Positions 52,157 to 61,233 of a stretch of DNA of 64,000 bases are shown piece after piece; position 1 is the stretch's first letter, and each line of letters starts with the position of its first letter. Both the position numbers and the translations under genes were made by a program. Origin of the DNA: Bacteroidota bacterium (lineage in GTDB: Bacteria > Bacteroidota > Bacteroidia > Chitinophagales > Chitinophagaceae); assembly GCA_018267925.1 (NCBI GenBank), contig JAFDXO010000182.1, forward strand, positions 62,001 through 126,000, read 5' to 3'. Below the pieces are notes generated by a model. The model made no database searches, had not been told where the DNA came from, and saw nothing but the letters and a program-made list of their open reading frames with translations.

Positions 52157-53362
52157 CTATTCAAAGTCGCGATACAGTAAATATTTAGTTCTAATTTTTT
52201 TAAAAGCATCCACTTCATCTTTCCATGAAGCTCGAATTTGATTGGTATTCTTACCTTCTCGAATCATATTTTCAAGACGATCAGTTCCGGCCAGTTTCGA
52301 AATAAAATTGTTAAAAAAATTTGATGATTGCGGATACCATTGATAAGCTTTAATTAATGGTTCAAAGTTTAAACCATTTTTTGCCCATTGAAAAGCCTCA
52401 ATATTATCTTGTGCTACCACTTCTCCAAAACATTTTTTGCCACCATATAAAGGATTGGAAGCCCCTACTGTAGCTTTAGGTAAAAAATAATAGTTACTCT
52501 TCCCTTCAAATTCCGGATGTCCCCATTGTTGAAAAGGCTTGTCTGTTCCGCGTCCTACGCTAACAACAGTTCCTTCAAAAAAACAAAGTGAGGGGTATAA
52601 ATAGACTGAAGACATTGTCTGTAGATTGGGTGAAGGCGCAATTGGTAAAGTATAATACGTTTGATGATCGTAGTTTTTGCAGGGAATAATTTTTAGCATC
52701 ATTTTTTTTGCTCCGATAAACCATTGTTCTCCAACCAACATTCGAGCATATTCTCCGGCCGTCATTCCATATACCACCGGCACAGGTTGCATTCCTACAA
52801 AAGACTGATATTTAGGTTCCAATACAAAACCATCAACATAATGTCCGTTTGGATTTGGACGATCTAAGAGCAATAAAAGTTTACCTGCATCAGAACAGGC
52901 TTCCATGGCGTATTGCAACGTAGAAATGTAGGTGTAAAATCGCACACCCACATCTTGCAAATCATAAATCAGCACATCAATATCGTTCAATTGTTGTTGA
53001 GTAGGCTTCTTGTTATTTCCATACAATGAAAAGATCGGCACACCGGTTTTTTGATCTAAATCATTCTTGACATGTGCACCGGCATCTGCGACTCCTCTAA
53101 AACCATGTTCGGGTACAAAAATCTTTTGAATTTGCACCCCTCTTTTCAACAAAGTATCTAACAAGGATTGAGATGACACCTGAGAAGTTTGGTTGATCAA
53201 AAGTGCTACACGTTTATTAGCTAATATTGGTAGATATTCATCTAACTGCCAAGCACCTGGTATTATTTGAGGGTTGCTTTTCTTTTTTTCTCTTGCAAAA
53301 GAAAATAGACTGCTCAACATTAGTAAGCACAACAAATAAACAAGACGAGAATTGTATAGCAT
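52157..53362 (-). CDS. namZ: DUF1343 family protein, NamZ-type exo-beta-N-acetylmuramidase
   Basis: 401 aa with an N-terminal signal segment (about residues 1-23) and a full DUF1343 domain. Conserved stretches are ALLINQTSQV, VPEHGFRGVADAG, LIYDLQDVGVRFYTYISTL, LDRPNPNG and GMTAGEYARML. DUF1343 members include the characterised exo-acting muramidase NamZ of wall-sugar recycling. The exported location fits release of MurNAc from peptidoglycan fragments. Function here is inferred from family only. It lies 20 bp upstream of the MMPL fusion on the same strand. Confidence 0.85.
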   Translation of the reverse strand: MLYNSRLVYLLCLLMLSSLFSFAREKKKSNPQIIPGAWQLDEYLPILANKRVALLINQTSQVSSQSLLDTLLKRGVQIQKIFVPEHGFRGVADAGAHVKNDLDQKTGVPIFSLYGNNKKPTQQQLNDIDVLIYDLQDVGVRFYTYISTLQYAMEACSDAGKLLLLLDRPNPNGHYVDGFVLEPKYQSFVGMQPVPVVYGMTAGEYARMLVGEQWFIGAKKMMLKIIPCKNYDHQTYYTLPIAPSPNLQTMSSVYLYPSLCFFEGTVVSVGRGTDKPFQQWGHPEFEGKSNYYFLPKATVGASNPLYGGKKCFGEVVAQDNIEAFQWAKNGLNFEPLIKAYQWYPQSSNFFNNFISKLAGTDRLENMIREGKNTNQIRASWKDEVDAFKKIRTKYLLYRDFE

Positions 53363-53541
53363 TTGGGGTACTTTTCATTTATCATTCCTAAAGACATCGC
53401 CAATAAAAGTAGCCGTAAAAATTCATAGAAAAATTTGAGTGGCAGTACTTAAAAAATTGCCTTGAGCGTGCAAATATAACCTTCCATTATAGATATTTCC
53501 TCTTAACTTGCTCCCGTTTTAAAGAAACCTAAAATAGGCTT

Positions 53542-53970
53542 ATGCAACAAGTAAAGAAGGGAGACACCGTGCGTGTACATTATCATGGAACCCTTACCGA
53601 TGGCTCAACATTTGATAGTTCTGAAGGACGTGATCCTTTAGAGTTTACAGTAGGCAACGGTCAAGTAATTAAAGGATTTGACGATGCACTGATTGACATG
53701 CAAACCGGACAAAAGAAAACAGTAAATATTCCGGTAGATATGGCTTATGGACACAGAAATGATGATATGATTTTGGAATATCCTAAATCTGAATTTCCTG
53801 CAGACATGAATCCTGAAATTGGCATGGAATTGCACATGAGTGACAACACCGGAAATGTATTTCCTGTTGTAATTACTGAAATAAAAGAAAACTCAGTACT
53901 TCTTGATGCAAACCATCCGCTTGCCGGACAAGATTTGACATTCGAAATAGAATTAGTTTCCATAGCATAG
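53542..53970 (+). CDS. FKBP-type peptidyl-prolyl isomerase, SlyD-like
   Basis: 142 aa. A split FKBP domain (VRVHYHGTLTDGSTFDSSEGRDPLEF; GQVIKGFDDALIDMQTGQKKTV) is interrupted by an IF (insert-in-flap) chaperone domain, as in SlyD, and closes ANHPLAGQDLTFEIELV. No C-terminal His-rich metal tail. Cytoplasmic foldase. An intrinsic terminator follows at 53992. Confidence 0.93.
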   Translation: MQQVKKGDTVRVHYHGTLTDGSTFDSSEGRDPLEFTVGNGQVIKGFDDALIDMQTGQKKTVNIPVDMAYGHRNDDMILEYPKSEFPADMNPEIGMELHMSDNTGNVFPVVITEIKENSVLLDANHPLAGQDLTFEIELVSIA

Positions 53971-53991
53971 AGCTAACTTTCTTTTTCCATG

Positions 53992-54030
53992 AAAGGCGAA
54001 ATAGGATAAAAACTATTTTGCCTTTTTTTA
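53992..54030 (+). terminator. Intrinsic terminator after SlyD-like gene
   Basis: A 13-bp stem aaaggcgaaatag/ctattttgccttt (53992-54004 with 54013-54025, one G-U) followed by tttta. Confidence 0.85.
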
Positions 54031-54172
54031 TTCAAATCTTAGCTTTTATTTCAGTCTTTACCAAGTAATCTTAACTAAGTTTATATCATTTGCTAAAGTT
54101 CCGATAAATTGACCGATGTAAAATTGACGGTTCCTACTCTTTGTGTATTATTACGCTTTAGTTCCTAACAAA

Positions 54173-54838
54173 ATGAGCTACTTCCCATCCTTACTGTTGC
54201 AAGCGGCAGGTTCTACAGAGCAAAAGATCTCCATTCTCTATCTTTTAAAAGAAGGTGGTGTGTTGATGATTCCACTACTATTATGTTCTATTGTGCTTGT
54301 GTATGTATTTGTAGAGCGTTGGTTGATTCTTTCTCGCACATCTCGACTTGATCCCAGGTTTATGAATCAAATCCGTGAATACATAACGGGAAGCAACTTA
54401 CAAGGAGCCAAAAGCCTTGCTCATAACGCCGACAGCCCTGTGGGTCGAATCATTGAAAAAGGAATCAGCCGAATTGGCAAGCCCATCGAACACATTGAAA
54501 AATCAATGGAAAGTGCCGGAAAATTGGAAGTTTATCAATTAGAGAAGAACCTGTCTATACTTTCAACCATTGCCGGAATTGCGCCTATGTTTGGTTTTTT
54601 AGGAACCATAGCCGGAATGATTATTTTGTTTTTCAACATTCAACATCAAGGTTTTTCATTAGAAAATATAGCCGGTGGAATTTACACTAAGATGGTAACA
54701 TCCGCTGTGGGATTGATCATTGGCTTATTAGCCTATGTAGCCTACAATTATTTCAATGCCCAAATCAACAAACAAGTAAATAAAATGGAAGCAGCAGCCG
54801 TAGAATTTTTAGATATTCTGCAAGAGCCTGCTCGATAA
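54173..54838 (+). CDS. MotA/TolQ/ExbB proton channel family protein
   Basis: Three membrane helices (about residues 35-55, 125-150 and 165-190 counted from the ATG) carry the ExbB/TolQ signature TIAGIAPMFGFLGTIAGMIILF. The ATG at 54173 is preferred over a TTG at 54143. It is paired with an ExbD/TolR gene 33 bp downstream and powers an outer-membrane process, probably TonB-dependent transport or Tol-type constriction. No TonB gene is present nearby. Confidence 0.9.
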   Translation: MSYFPSLLLQAAGSTEQKISILYLLKEGGVLMIPLLLCSIVLVYVFVERWLILSRTSRLDPRFMNQIREYITGSNLQGAKSLAHNADSPVGRIIEKGISRIGKPIEHIEKSMESAGKLEVYQLEKNLSILSTIAGIAPMFGFLGTIAGMIILFFNIQHQGFSLENIAGGIYTKMVTSAVGLIIGLLAYVAYNYFNAQINKQVNKMEAAAVEFLDILQEPAR

Positions 54839-54871
54839 AATTATTAGAGCAGAAAAAGCCAAATTTCTTTC

Positions 54872-55273
54872 ATGAATTTACGAAAGCATTTACGAGACAA
54901 ACCGGAAGCGCATTCCTCTGCACTGAATGATATTTTGTTCATCCTTTTGTTATTTTTTCTCATTATTTCCACTTTAGCAAATCCGAATGTCATTAAGGTC
55001 ATGACACCAAAGGGCGAAAGCGATACTAAAGCCAAACAAACAGTCGTGGTATCTATTGATTCGAGTCAACATATTTATGTAGGCACACAACTTACACAAA
55101 TTGACTCTTTGCAACATGCCATAGAACGAATGGTTCGAAAATCAGAAGATGCAGAACCCACCGTAGTTATAAACCCCGATAAAAAAGCCAATGCAGAAAG
55201 CATTTATCGAGTGATGTACGCAGCAAAAAAGTTACAACTACGCACCGTAATGTCAGTGGACAAAGAGCATTAA
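54872..55273 (+). CDS. ExbD/TolR family biopolymer transport protein
   Basis: 133 aa with one N-terminal membrane helix (about residues 18-38) preceded by ALNDILFILLLFF (channel Asp in the helix). A periplasmic domain contains the KKANAESIYRVMYAAKKLQL-like ExbD end. A partner of the preceding ExbB. A terminator follows at 55298. Confidence 0.88.
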   Translation: MNLRKHLRDKPEAHSSALNDILFILLLFFLIISTLANPNVIKVMTPKGESDTKAKQTVVVSIDSSQHIYVGTQLTQIDSLQHAIERMVRKSEDAEPTVVINPDKKANAESIYRVMYAAKKLQLRTVMSVDKEH

Positions 55274-55297
55274 ATTGATTTAGTAAAACTTGATGAC

Positions 55298-55327
55298 AAT
55301 GCACCTATTAAAGGTGCATTTTTTGTA
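55298..55327 (+). terminator. Intrinsic terminator after exbD-like gene
   Basis: A 9-bp perfect stem aatgcacct/aggtgcatt (55298-55306 with 55312-55320) followed by ttttttg. Confidence 0.88.
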
Positions 55328-55432
55328 AACCTGCCGTCCAAATCGAAAATTTTATTTTGATAGATTGCAAAGAAATGTTTTGCCGATCATTACCATATTC
55401 TTCGTACCTTATCTGCTCAATAAAATTTTGAC

Positions 55433-56254
55433 ATGTCGTTTAAAGGAAAAACATTTTTTATAACTGGTGCCAGTAGAGGGATTGGTAAAGCAATAGCATT
55501 AAAATTAGCTTCCGAGGGTGCTAACATTATTGTTGCAGCTAAATCCATAAAAGAAGACCCACGATTGGGTGGCACTATTTACACGGCTGCTGAAGAAATA
55601 GAACAAGCCGGAGGCAAAGCTCTTGCCATTCCTTGCGATATCAGAAACGAAGACCAAATTCTTCATGCCGTAGATCAAACTATTTTGACCTTTGGAGGAA
55701 TAGATGGAGTCATTAATAATGCTTCTGCCATTTCGCTTTCAGGCACTGAGCAAACAGAAACCAAACGATTCGACTTGATGCACGACATCAATGTTAGAGG
55801 TACTTTTTTGGTTACTCGTCATTGTATTCCCTATTTAAAAAAGAGTACCAACCCGCATATTTTAACCTTGTCGCCGCCCCTAAATTTAGACCCTCGTTGG
55901 CTTGCTTATCATGGTGCTTATACAATCAGTAAATACAACATGAGCATGTTGACTTTAGGCTGGGCGCAAGAATATAAATCCATTGGTATAGCGGCCAATG
56001 CCCTTTGGCCCATAACAACGATAGCTACAGCCGCAATTAAAAATTTATTAGGCGGTGAAAAAATGTTCCAACAAAGCAGAAAGCCAGAAATCTTAGCAGA
56101 CGCAGCTTTTGCTATTCTTTCAAAATCTTCAACCCAAGTAACCGGAAACTTATTTACGGACGAAGAAGTATTACGAGCAGAAGGAATCACCTCTTTTGAT
56201 CATTATGCTTTAGTACCGGGCGGTCATTTGCAAAAAGACCTATTTTTAGGATAA
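55433..56254 (+). CDS. SDR-family oxidoreductase, HSDL2-like
   Basis: A classical short-chain dehydrogenase with the cofactor motif TGASRGIGKAIALKL, CDIRNE, NNASAI and catalytic YTISK (Y-x3-K). The segment LTLSPPLNL and the long substrate loop after ANALWPITTIATAA match the HSDL2 subgroup. It is NAD(P)-dependent; the substrate is unknown. It stands alone after the ExbD terminator. Confidence 0.88.
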   Translation: MSFKGKTFFITGASRGIGKAIALKLASEGANIIVAAKSIKEDPRLGGTIYTAAEEIEQAGGKALAIPCDIRNEDQILHAVDQTILTFGGIDGVINNASAISLSGTEQTETKRFDLMHDINVRGTFLVTRHCIPYLKKSTNPHILTLSPPLNLDPRWLAYHGAYTISKYNMSMLTLGWAQEYKSIGIAANALWPITTIATAAIKNLLGGEKMFQQSRKPEILADAAFAILSKSSTQVTGNLFTDEEVLRAEGITSFDHYALVPGGHLQKDLFLG

Positions 56255-56288
56255 ATCTTCATTCTGCAATCAATCATTTGTCAATCAG

Positions 56289-58442
56289 CTATTTCAAAAA
56301 ATTATCGAAATAGTCTGATATTTTTTGCATCAAATGAACGCGGTCTTTTCCTCGTACATTATGTTCATATCCCGGATAAACAAAATAGTCAACCTGTACA
56401 TTTTGATCTATCGCGTTTTTCAAAAACAAAATCGAATGTTGCCACACAACCGTTGCGTCATCCGTACCATGAATAACCAACAATTTTCCTTTCAGTTCTT
56501 TTGTCTTAGTAAGCAAATTGGCATTTGCATAGCCTTCCGAATTGGTTTGAGGGGTTCCCATATATCGCTCGGTGTACATCACTTCATACATGCGCCAATC
56601 CATAACCGGTCCACCTGCAACTCCAACTTTAAAAACATCTGGATGTCGTAGCATCAATGAGGTGGTCATAAAACCGCCAAATGACCAACCATGAACACCC
56701 ATTCGCTTAGAATCTACAAACGGTAAAGATTTAAGATAATCTACACCTTTTAACTGATCTTCCATTTCAACCGTTCCCAATTGATGAAAAGTAGCTTGTT
56801 CAAACTTTAGACCTCGATTTGCACTTCCTCTTCCATCCATAGTAAACACCACATAGCCCCGCTGTGCCATATATTCATACCATAGATTTCCACTCTCAGG
56901 AAAAGTATTGCGTACTAATTGCACATGGGGACCATTATACAAATAAACGATGACGGGATATTTTTTAGTTTCATCAAAATTTGTTGGCAAAATCAATTTA
57001 CCATATAATGGCGTACCATCGCTTGCCTTTAAAGTAATGTCTTTGATTGATGGGCGATTATATTCAGCAAGGGTATTGCTCGCTTTTAGTAAGATAGTTG
57101 AAAAGTTCGTTTGAGTGCTTTGAATTTTACAAACCCGAGGAACAGCTTTACCGGTATAATTATCAAAAATAAAAGCTCCATTTTCACTTGTCAATAAGGT
57201 ATGCACGCCTGCTTCCTTGTCTAATCGGCGCATTTTTCCGGTTGTTAGATTAACTGCATATCCATGTTTTTCTAAAGGAGATTCTTTCGCAGATGTAATG
57301 ATAACCTCATTTTCATTAAAGCCTATAATTTCATTCACATCATAATTGCCCTTAGTAAGTTCTTTCAACTGTTCGCCTTGCGTACTGTATAAATAAAGGT
57401 GCTGATATCCATCTTTGTTGCTCCACCAAATAAAGCGATTGTTGTCATTAGGCAAAAACTGTAGCGGATGCTGTGGTTCTACATAGGTTTTACTTTCTTC
57501 TTCAAAAAGAGTTTTCAATCTGTTTCCGGTGTGTGCATCATATTGATTAAGCCATAGATGATTTTGGGCTCGATTTAGTACTGCGACATAAATGAAGCGT
57601 TCATCTGGACTCCATGTTACAGAGGTCAGATATTGATCTTTAGGTGCGCCCGTAGCCAATTCAACGGTATGTCGAGTAGCTGGATCAAATACGCGAATGG
57701 TTACCTCGTGCGAACTGTCGCCAGCCATCGGATACTTGATTATATCGGCAACAGCAGGGATCGGGTTCCAATTGATAATAGGATAATCTTTAACCATACG
57801 CTGATTCATGCGATAGTAGGCTATCAGATTGCCTTTGGGGGAAAAGAAAATTCCACGATCAATTCCAAATTCATTGCGGTGTACGGCTTGACCATTGATG
57901 ATGTTTTTGTCAGCATCATTAGTTAACTGAATTGGTGTTCCGTCACTTAAAGACAAAAACAGATTATTGGCTAAAGTGAATACTACTTTTTTACTTCGAT
58001 CTACCGTAATATTTGAGGCATCTTTGGGCAGTGTAAGCCACTGTTTCCATTTCATATCCTGATCACGAAGCACGCCCAGTACTAAATGATTTCGATTATT
58101 GAAATAGACTTGTTTGGAATCTATCCAATTGAATGACGGCATTCCTTTCAGACTATCCTTAGCAAATAACCGATTGTTCAAATTAGAGAGCGACTCAACG
58201 GTATCTTTTTTGATTTCAGGAATGGACAATCGAACTAACCATTCATTTTTCCCATCTTTTTCTACTTGAAAGAAACATGTTGTTCCTGGCTGCCATGAAG
58301 GTTGCTTAATGTTCTTTAAGGCTAAAGTAGTGGACAGCCCGTTAGTTGCTTCTGCAATGGTAAAATTCTTCTTTTGCGCTGAAGAAAAAGTAGTATTAAA
58401 AAGAGCAATTGCTAGTAAAAAGCGAACTCGATTAGATAACAT
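56289..58442 (-). CDS. Dipeptidyl peptidase IV-like S9B serine peptidase
   Basis: 717 aa with a signal peptide (end near FSSAQ, residue 22), an eight-bladed beta-propeller and an alpha/beta-hydrolase domain. The nucleophile lies in GWSFGGFMT (about 584). The Asp is in HGTDDATV (about 659) and the His in PGYEHNVRG (about 694). A DGRGSANRG motif precedes the catalytic domain, and the S9B DPP IV layout is complete. It removes X-Pro or X-Ala dipeptides in the periplasm. Confidence 0.92.
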   Translation of the reverse strand: MLSNRVRFLLAIALFNTTFSSAQKKNFTIAEATNGLSTTLALKNIKQPSWQPGTTCFFQVEKDGKNEWLVRLSIPEIKKDTVESLSNLNNRLFAKDSLKGMPSFNWIDSKQVYFNNRNHLVLGVLRDQDMKWKQWLTLPKDASNITVDRSKKVVFTLANNLFLSLSDGTPIQLTNDADKNIINGQAVHRNEFGIDRGIFFSPKGNLIAYYRMNQRMVKDYPIINWNPIPAVADIIKYPMAGDSSHEVTIRVFDPATRHTVELATGAPKDQYLTSVTWSPDERFIYVAVLNRAQNHLWLNQYDAHTGNRLKTLFEEESKTYVEPQHPLQFLPNDNNRFIWWSNKDGYQHLYLYSTQGEQLKELTKGNYDVNEIIGFNENEVIITSAKESPLEKHGYAVNLTTGKMRRLDKEAGVHTLLTSENGAFIFDNYTGKAVPRVCKIQSTQTNFSTILLKASNTLAEYNRPSIKDITLKASDGTPLYGKLILPTNFDETKKYPVIVYLYNGPHVQLVRNTFPESGNLWYEYMAQRGYVVFTMDGRGSANRGLKFEQATFHQLGTVEMEDQLKGVDYLKSLPFVDSKRMGVHGWSFGGFMTTSLMLRHPDVFKVGVAGGPVMDWRMYEVMYTERYMGTPQTNSEGYANANLLTKTKELKGKLLVIHGTDDATVVWQHSILFLKNAIDQNVQVDYFVYPGYEHNVRGKDRVHLMQKISDYFDNFLK

Positions 58443-58543
58443 GCCAAAGATTTTAAGTAGAAAATAACAGGGATAAAAATAGACATTCCCTTATTTTACA
58501 CAACGATTAACTCACCCACTTTACTGTTTTAAAATGTAAGGCT

Positions 58544-59617
58544 ATGCGCCAAATACTCCTATTTATGTCGTTCTTTATGTCGGCTATTGTATCTTTTGGT
58601 CAGTTCGCTTATTTCAATAGTGATGAATTTTGGCAAAAGACACCTTTACTCTCACCCAATACCGACGTAAAAATCTTACCTTCTGATACGGCTATTATAG
58701 TTGCCAGTAATAGAGAAGAAGATATTTCTAAGATTAGATATTTGCCTGAAATGCGCTCCGGGAAAGGCATTCGTTACTTTGTTGTTTTTTCTAGAAATGG
58801 GAAATGGAATGTTCTTCCTGTTTCATCCTTGCAAGATGCATTACATCAAATGCCTCGTCTTGATTTACCTTGGGTGATTTATACGGAAGGCATGGGTAAG
58901 TTTTTTACCTCTAATCTTGACAGAGGTATGAACCTCTCAGCACAATATGGTGTAAATGTGTTGATGTTTGATTATCCGAGTCTTTCATCGCATAGAAAAA
59001 GGTTAGGTAATTATTTTTTTGCTAAGAAAAATGCTACTGTTGCCTACCATGATTTTCTTCCAGTGCTGAAAGAAATCAGGTTGCTAAATTCAACTAAACA
59101 ATTTGGACAAGGCGGTATCAATCTTTTCTTTCACAGCATGGGCAATATTGTGATGCAGCAAATTGTTAAACATCATTTGGTTAATGAGCTAAACGGATCA
59201 AAATGGGTTAACAACCTCATTTTTAATGCGCCTTGTATTCCTCAAAAAGGGCATCAGAAAATGATAGACCAAATTCACTTTGCCAAGCACATTTATATCA
59301 ATTACAATCCTGAAGATTATACGCTTGGCGGAGCCTACCTTGTCAGTAAGCGTTATCAATTGGGCAAACAAATTCATCGTCCTTTAGCTAAGGAAGCTAT
59401 CTATGTTAATTTCAACGACATTGCCGGAGATGGTCATAGTAACTTTTTGAACCTTATAGGTAGAAATGAAATACCCCCTGCTGCGGAAAACTTTTACTAC
59501 ACCCTATTTCATGGTGATACGGCATCAGTTCATAATACTGTTTTATTTTTACCCAGTAAGCACAGAAAAATTGGTTATGATTTGCTTCCAATACCTTCAA
59601 CCACAGCACATCAATAA
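58544..59617 (+). CDS. Exported alpha/beta-hydrolase
   Basis: 357 aa with a signal peptide ending near VSFGQ (residue 20). The core alpha/beta-hydrolase motif is an FFHSMGN nucleophile elbow (Ser near residue 199), followed by FNAPCIPQKGH. The fold resembles DUF900-type periplasmic hydrolases. Catalytic Asp and His are not certain. The substrate is unknown. It converges with kdsB. Confidence 0.65.
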   Translation: MRQILLFMSFFMSAIVSFGQFAYFNSDEFWQKTPLLSPNTDVKILPSDTAIIVASNREEDISKIRYLPEMRSGKGIRYFVVFSRNGKWNVLPVSSLQDALHQMPRLDLPWVIYTEGMGKFFTSNLDRGMNLSAQYGVNVLMFDYPSLSSHRKRLGNYFFAKKNATVAYHDFLPVLKEIRLLNSTKQFGQGGINLFFHSMGNIVMQQIVKHHLVNELNGSKWVNNLIFNAPCIPQKGHQKMIDQIHFAKHIYINYNPEDYTLGGAYLVSKRYQLGKQIHRPLAKEAIYVNFNDIAGDGHSNFLNLIGRNEIPPAAENFYYTLFHGDTASVHNTVLFLPSKHRKIGYDLLPIPSTTAHQ

Positions 59618-59623
59618 CACCAA

Positions 59624-60367
59624 TTATTGTTTGTTCATCAGGCGCAAAACCTTTTCTACATCTTCCGGAGTATCTATACAATGGCTATCAAAACGAGTAA
59701 TGGCGCATTTTATTTTAAATCCATTTTCAAGCCAACGTAACTGCTCTAAAGACTCAGCTTTTTCTAAAGATGAAACCGGTAGTTGGGTTATTTGTTCTAA
59801 AATGTCCGTTCTATAAGCATACATGCCTACATGCCTATAATACGAATGGTGTTCATGCCATTTTTTAAGGTCAATACCTTTGATATATGGAATAACCGCT
59901 CTGCTGAAATAAAGAGCCTCCATTCGATGATTTAAGGTAACTTTTACTTCACCATAATCAAACAATACTTCAGGGTCATTAACCGGAATAATAAGTGTTG
60001 CCAATTCTGTTTTTTCATCTTGCAAAACAGTTGCCAATGTATCTATTTGCGTAGGGTCAATAAATGGTTCATCACCTTGAATATTGATCACATACCGTGT
60101 ATTACTACTGATTTGCTTCAAGGCATCCCAACACCTATCTGTGCCACTTGAATGATCTGATTGAGTCATTACAACTTGTCCACCAAAACGCTGAACATGG
60201 TCAAAAATTCGAGCATCATCCGTTGCAACAATCACTTTGTTTAGAGATTTGCTTTGAGAAGCTTGAGTATATACTCGCTCTATCATAGACTTTCCTTCTA
60301 TTTCGATCAGAGGCTTGCCCGGAAAGCGTGTGGAGGCATAGCGGGCAGGAATAATTCCAACAATCAT
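59624..60367 (-). CDS. kdsB: 3-deoxy-manno-octulosonate cytidylyltransferase (CMP-KDO synthetase)
   Basis: The GT-A-like opening IVGIIPARYASTRFPGKPLIEI, VATDD, QGDEPFIDP and YRHVGMYAYR are the KdsB signatures, and 247 aa is standard. It activates KDO with CTP for lipid A/LPS core. The ATG overlaps the stop of the HAD gene (ATGA), so the two are coupled. Confidence 0.95.
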   Translation of the reverse strand: MIVGIIPARYASTRFPGKPLIEIEGKSMIERVYTQASQSKSLNKVIVATDDARIFDHVQRFGGQVVMTQSDHSSGTDRCWDALKQISSNTRYVINIQGDEPFIDPTQIDTLATVLQDEKTELATLIIPVNDPEVLFDYGEVKVTLNHRMEALYFSRAVIPYIKGIDLKKWHEHHSYYRHVGMYAYRTDILEQITQLPVSSLEKAESLEQLRWLENGFKIKCAITRFDSHCIDTPEDVEKVLRLMNKQ

Positions 60368-61047
60368 AATGGTTGTTTAGATATAGTTGAGTTAATGCTG
60401 GTAAAAAATTCAGGTTCGGTTAATTGGCGTAGTTGTAAATAACGCTGATAAGTGTCTGTAAAGTTTATTCTATGATGAAGCGTTTCGTCAAATTGCCCAC
60501 CGAGGCTCATCAATAATTCGGCTATTTCACGCACTGCATAATGTCCTCCATCGCTAAAGGTGAGATAGTCCACCAGCTTGTTTCTTATTGCATAGTCTGT
60601 TAGCAAGGTACTACCTGATCTTGTTACCATGAAACGAAGGCTGATTTTAGCAGCTACTGAAAAATCAAGTACATCATCAAAAGCAAATACAATCTCATTA
60701 TGTTTGATCCCTTTTGTGTGACAAATATGATCTAATGCTTCTGTTTTAAACTTGATACTGCTATACACTGCATCAAACTTTTCGCGTCGTGCAAGGGTTT
60801 GTGCTGCTATATTATTTTCTCCGGAAATAATGAAAATCTTGGGCAGTCGTCCGGTTCGCAAATAATGGTTAAAGCGAAGCAAATTTGTCCCCATAGAATC
60901 TATTTCATTAAAAGGACTACTGCCGTTTTCATTTTTTTCTCCCCGATTAAATACACCATCCCAATCAAAAACATAGGCTCTTATGGCATTTAGTTTCTCT
61001 TTCAAAATAACCGGTTCGGTGATAAATGTGCCCTTAAAGTGTTCCAT
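60364..61047 (-). CDS. HAD-family phosphatase, KdsC-like (KDO-8-phosphate phosphatase candidate)
   Basis: 227 aa. The HAD motif I is FDWDGVFNRG (DxDGV as in KdsC), motif II is IISGENN and motif III is FAFDDVLD. The KdsC-like lysine segment (SIKFKTEAL) lies before motif III. KdsC is usually 170-190 aa; this protein has an extra C-terminal region of about 35 residues. The overlapping kdsB gene strongly supports KDO-8-P dephosphorylation. Confidence 0.8.
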   Translation of the reverse strand: MEHFKGTFITEPVILKEKLNAIRAYVFDWDGVFNRGEKNENGSSPFNEIDSMGTNLLRFNHYLRTGRLPKIFIISGENNIAAQTLARREKFDAVYSSIKFKTEALDHICHTKGIKHNEIVFAFDDVLDFSVAAKISLRFMVTRSGSTLLTDYAIRNKLVDYLTFSDGGHYAVREIAELLMSLGGQFDETLHHRINFTDTYQRYLQLRQLTEPEFFTSINSTISKQPL

Positions 61048-61179
61048 TGTATTGTTTTTATCTGGCTGTATTAATTAAGGAAAGAAGCTTATGACAAAGC
61101 AGATTTTCTGTTTTTGTTGATTTTCAATTAAGCTACGAAATTAAACTTTCAGCACAACGAATAGCACTCTAATTAATAA

Positions 61180-61214
61180 AAAAAGCGTCTCGAAATTTCG
61201 GACGCTTTATTCTC
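61180..61214. terminator. Bidirectional intrinsic terminator between the transaldolase-CBS and HAD genes
   Basis: Arms aaagcgtc/gacgcttt (61182-61189 with 61201-61208) enclose a palindromic cgaaatttcg. A-rich sequence lies on the left and tattct on the right. It separates the tal-CBS unit from the HAD-kdsB unit. Confidence 0.8.
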
Positions 61215-61233
61215 TTAAAAAAGAATTTATTTT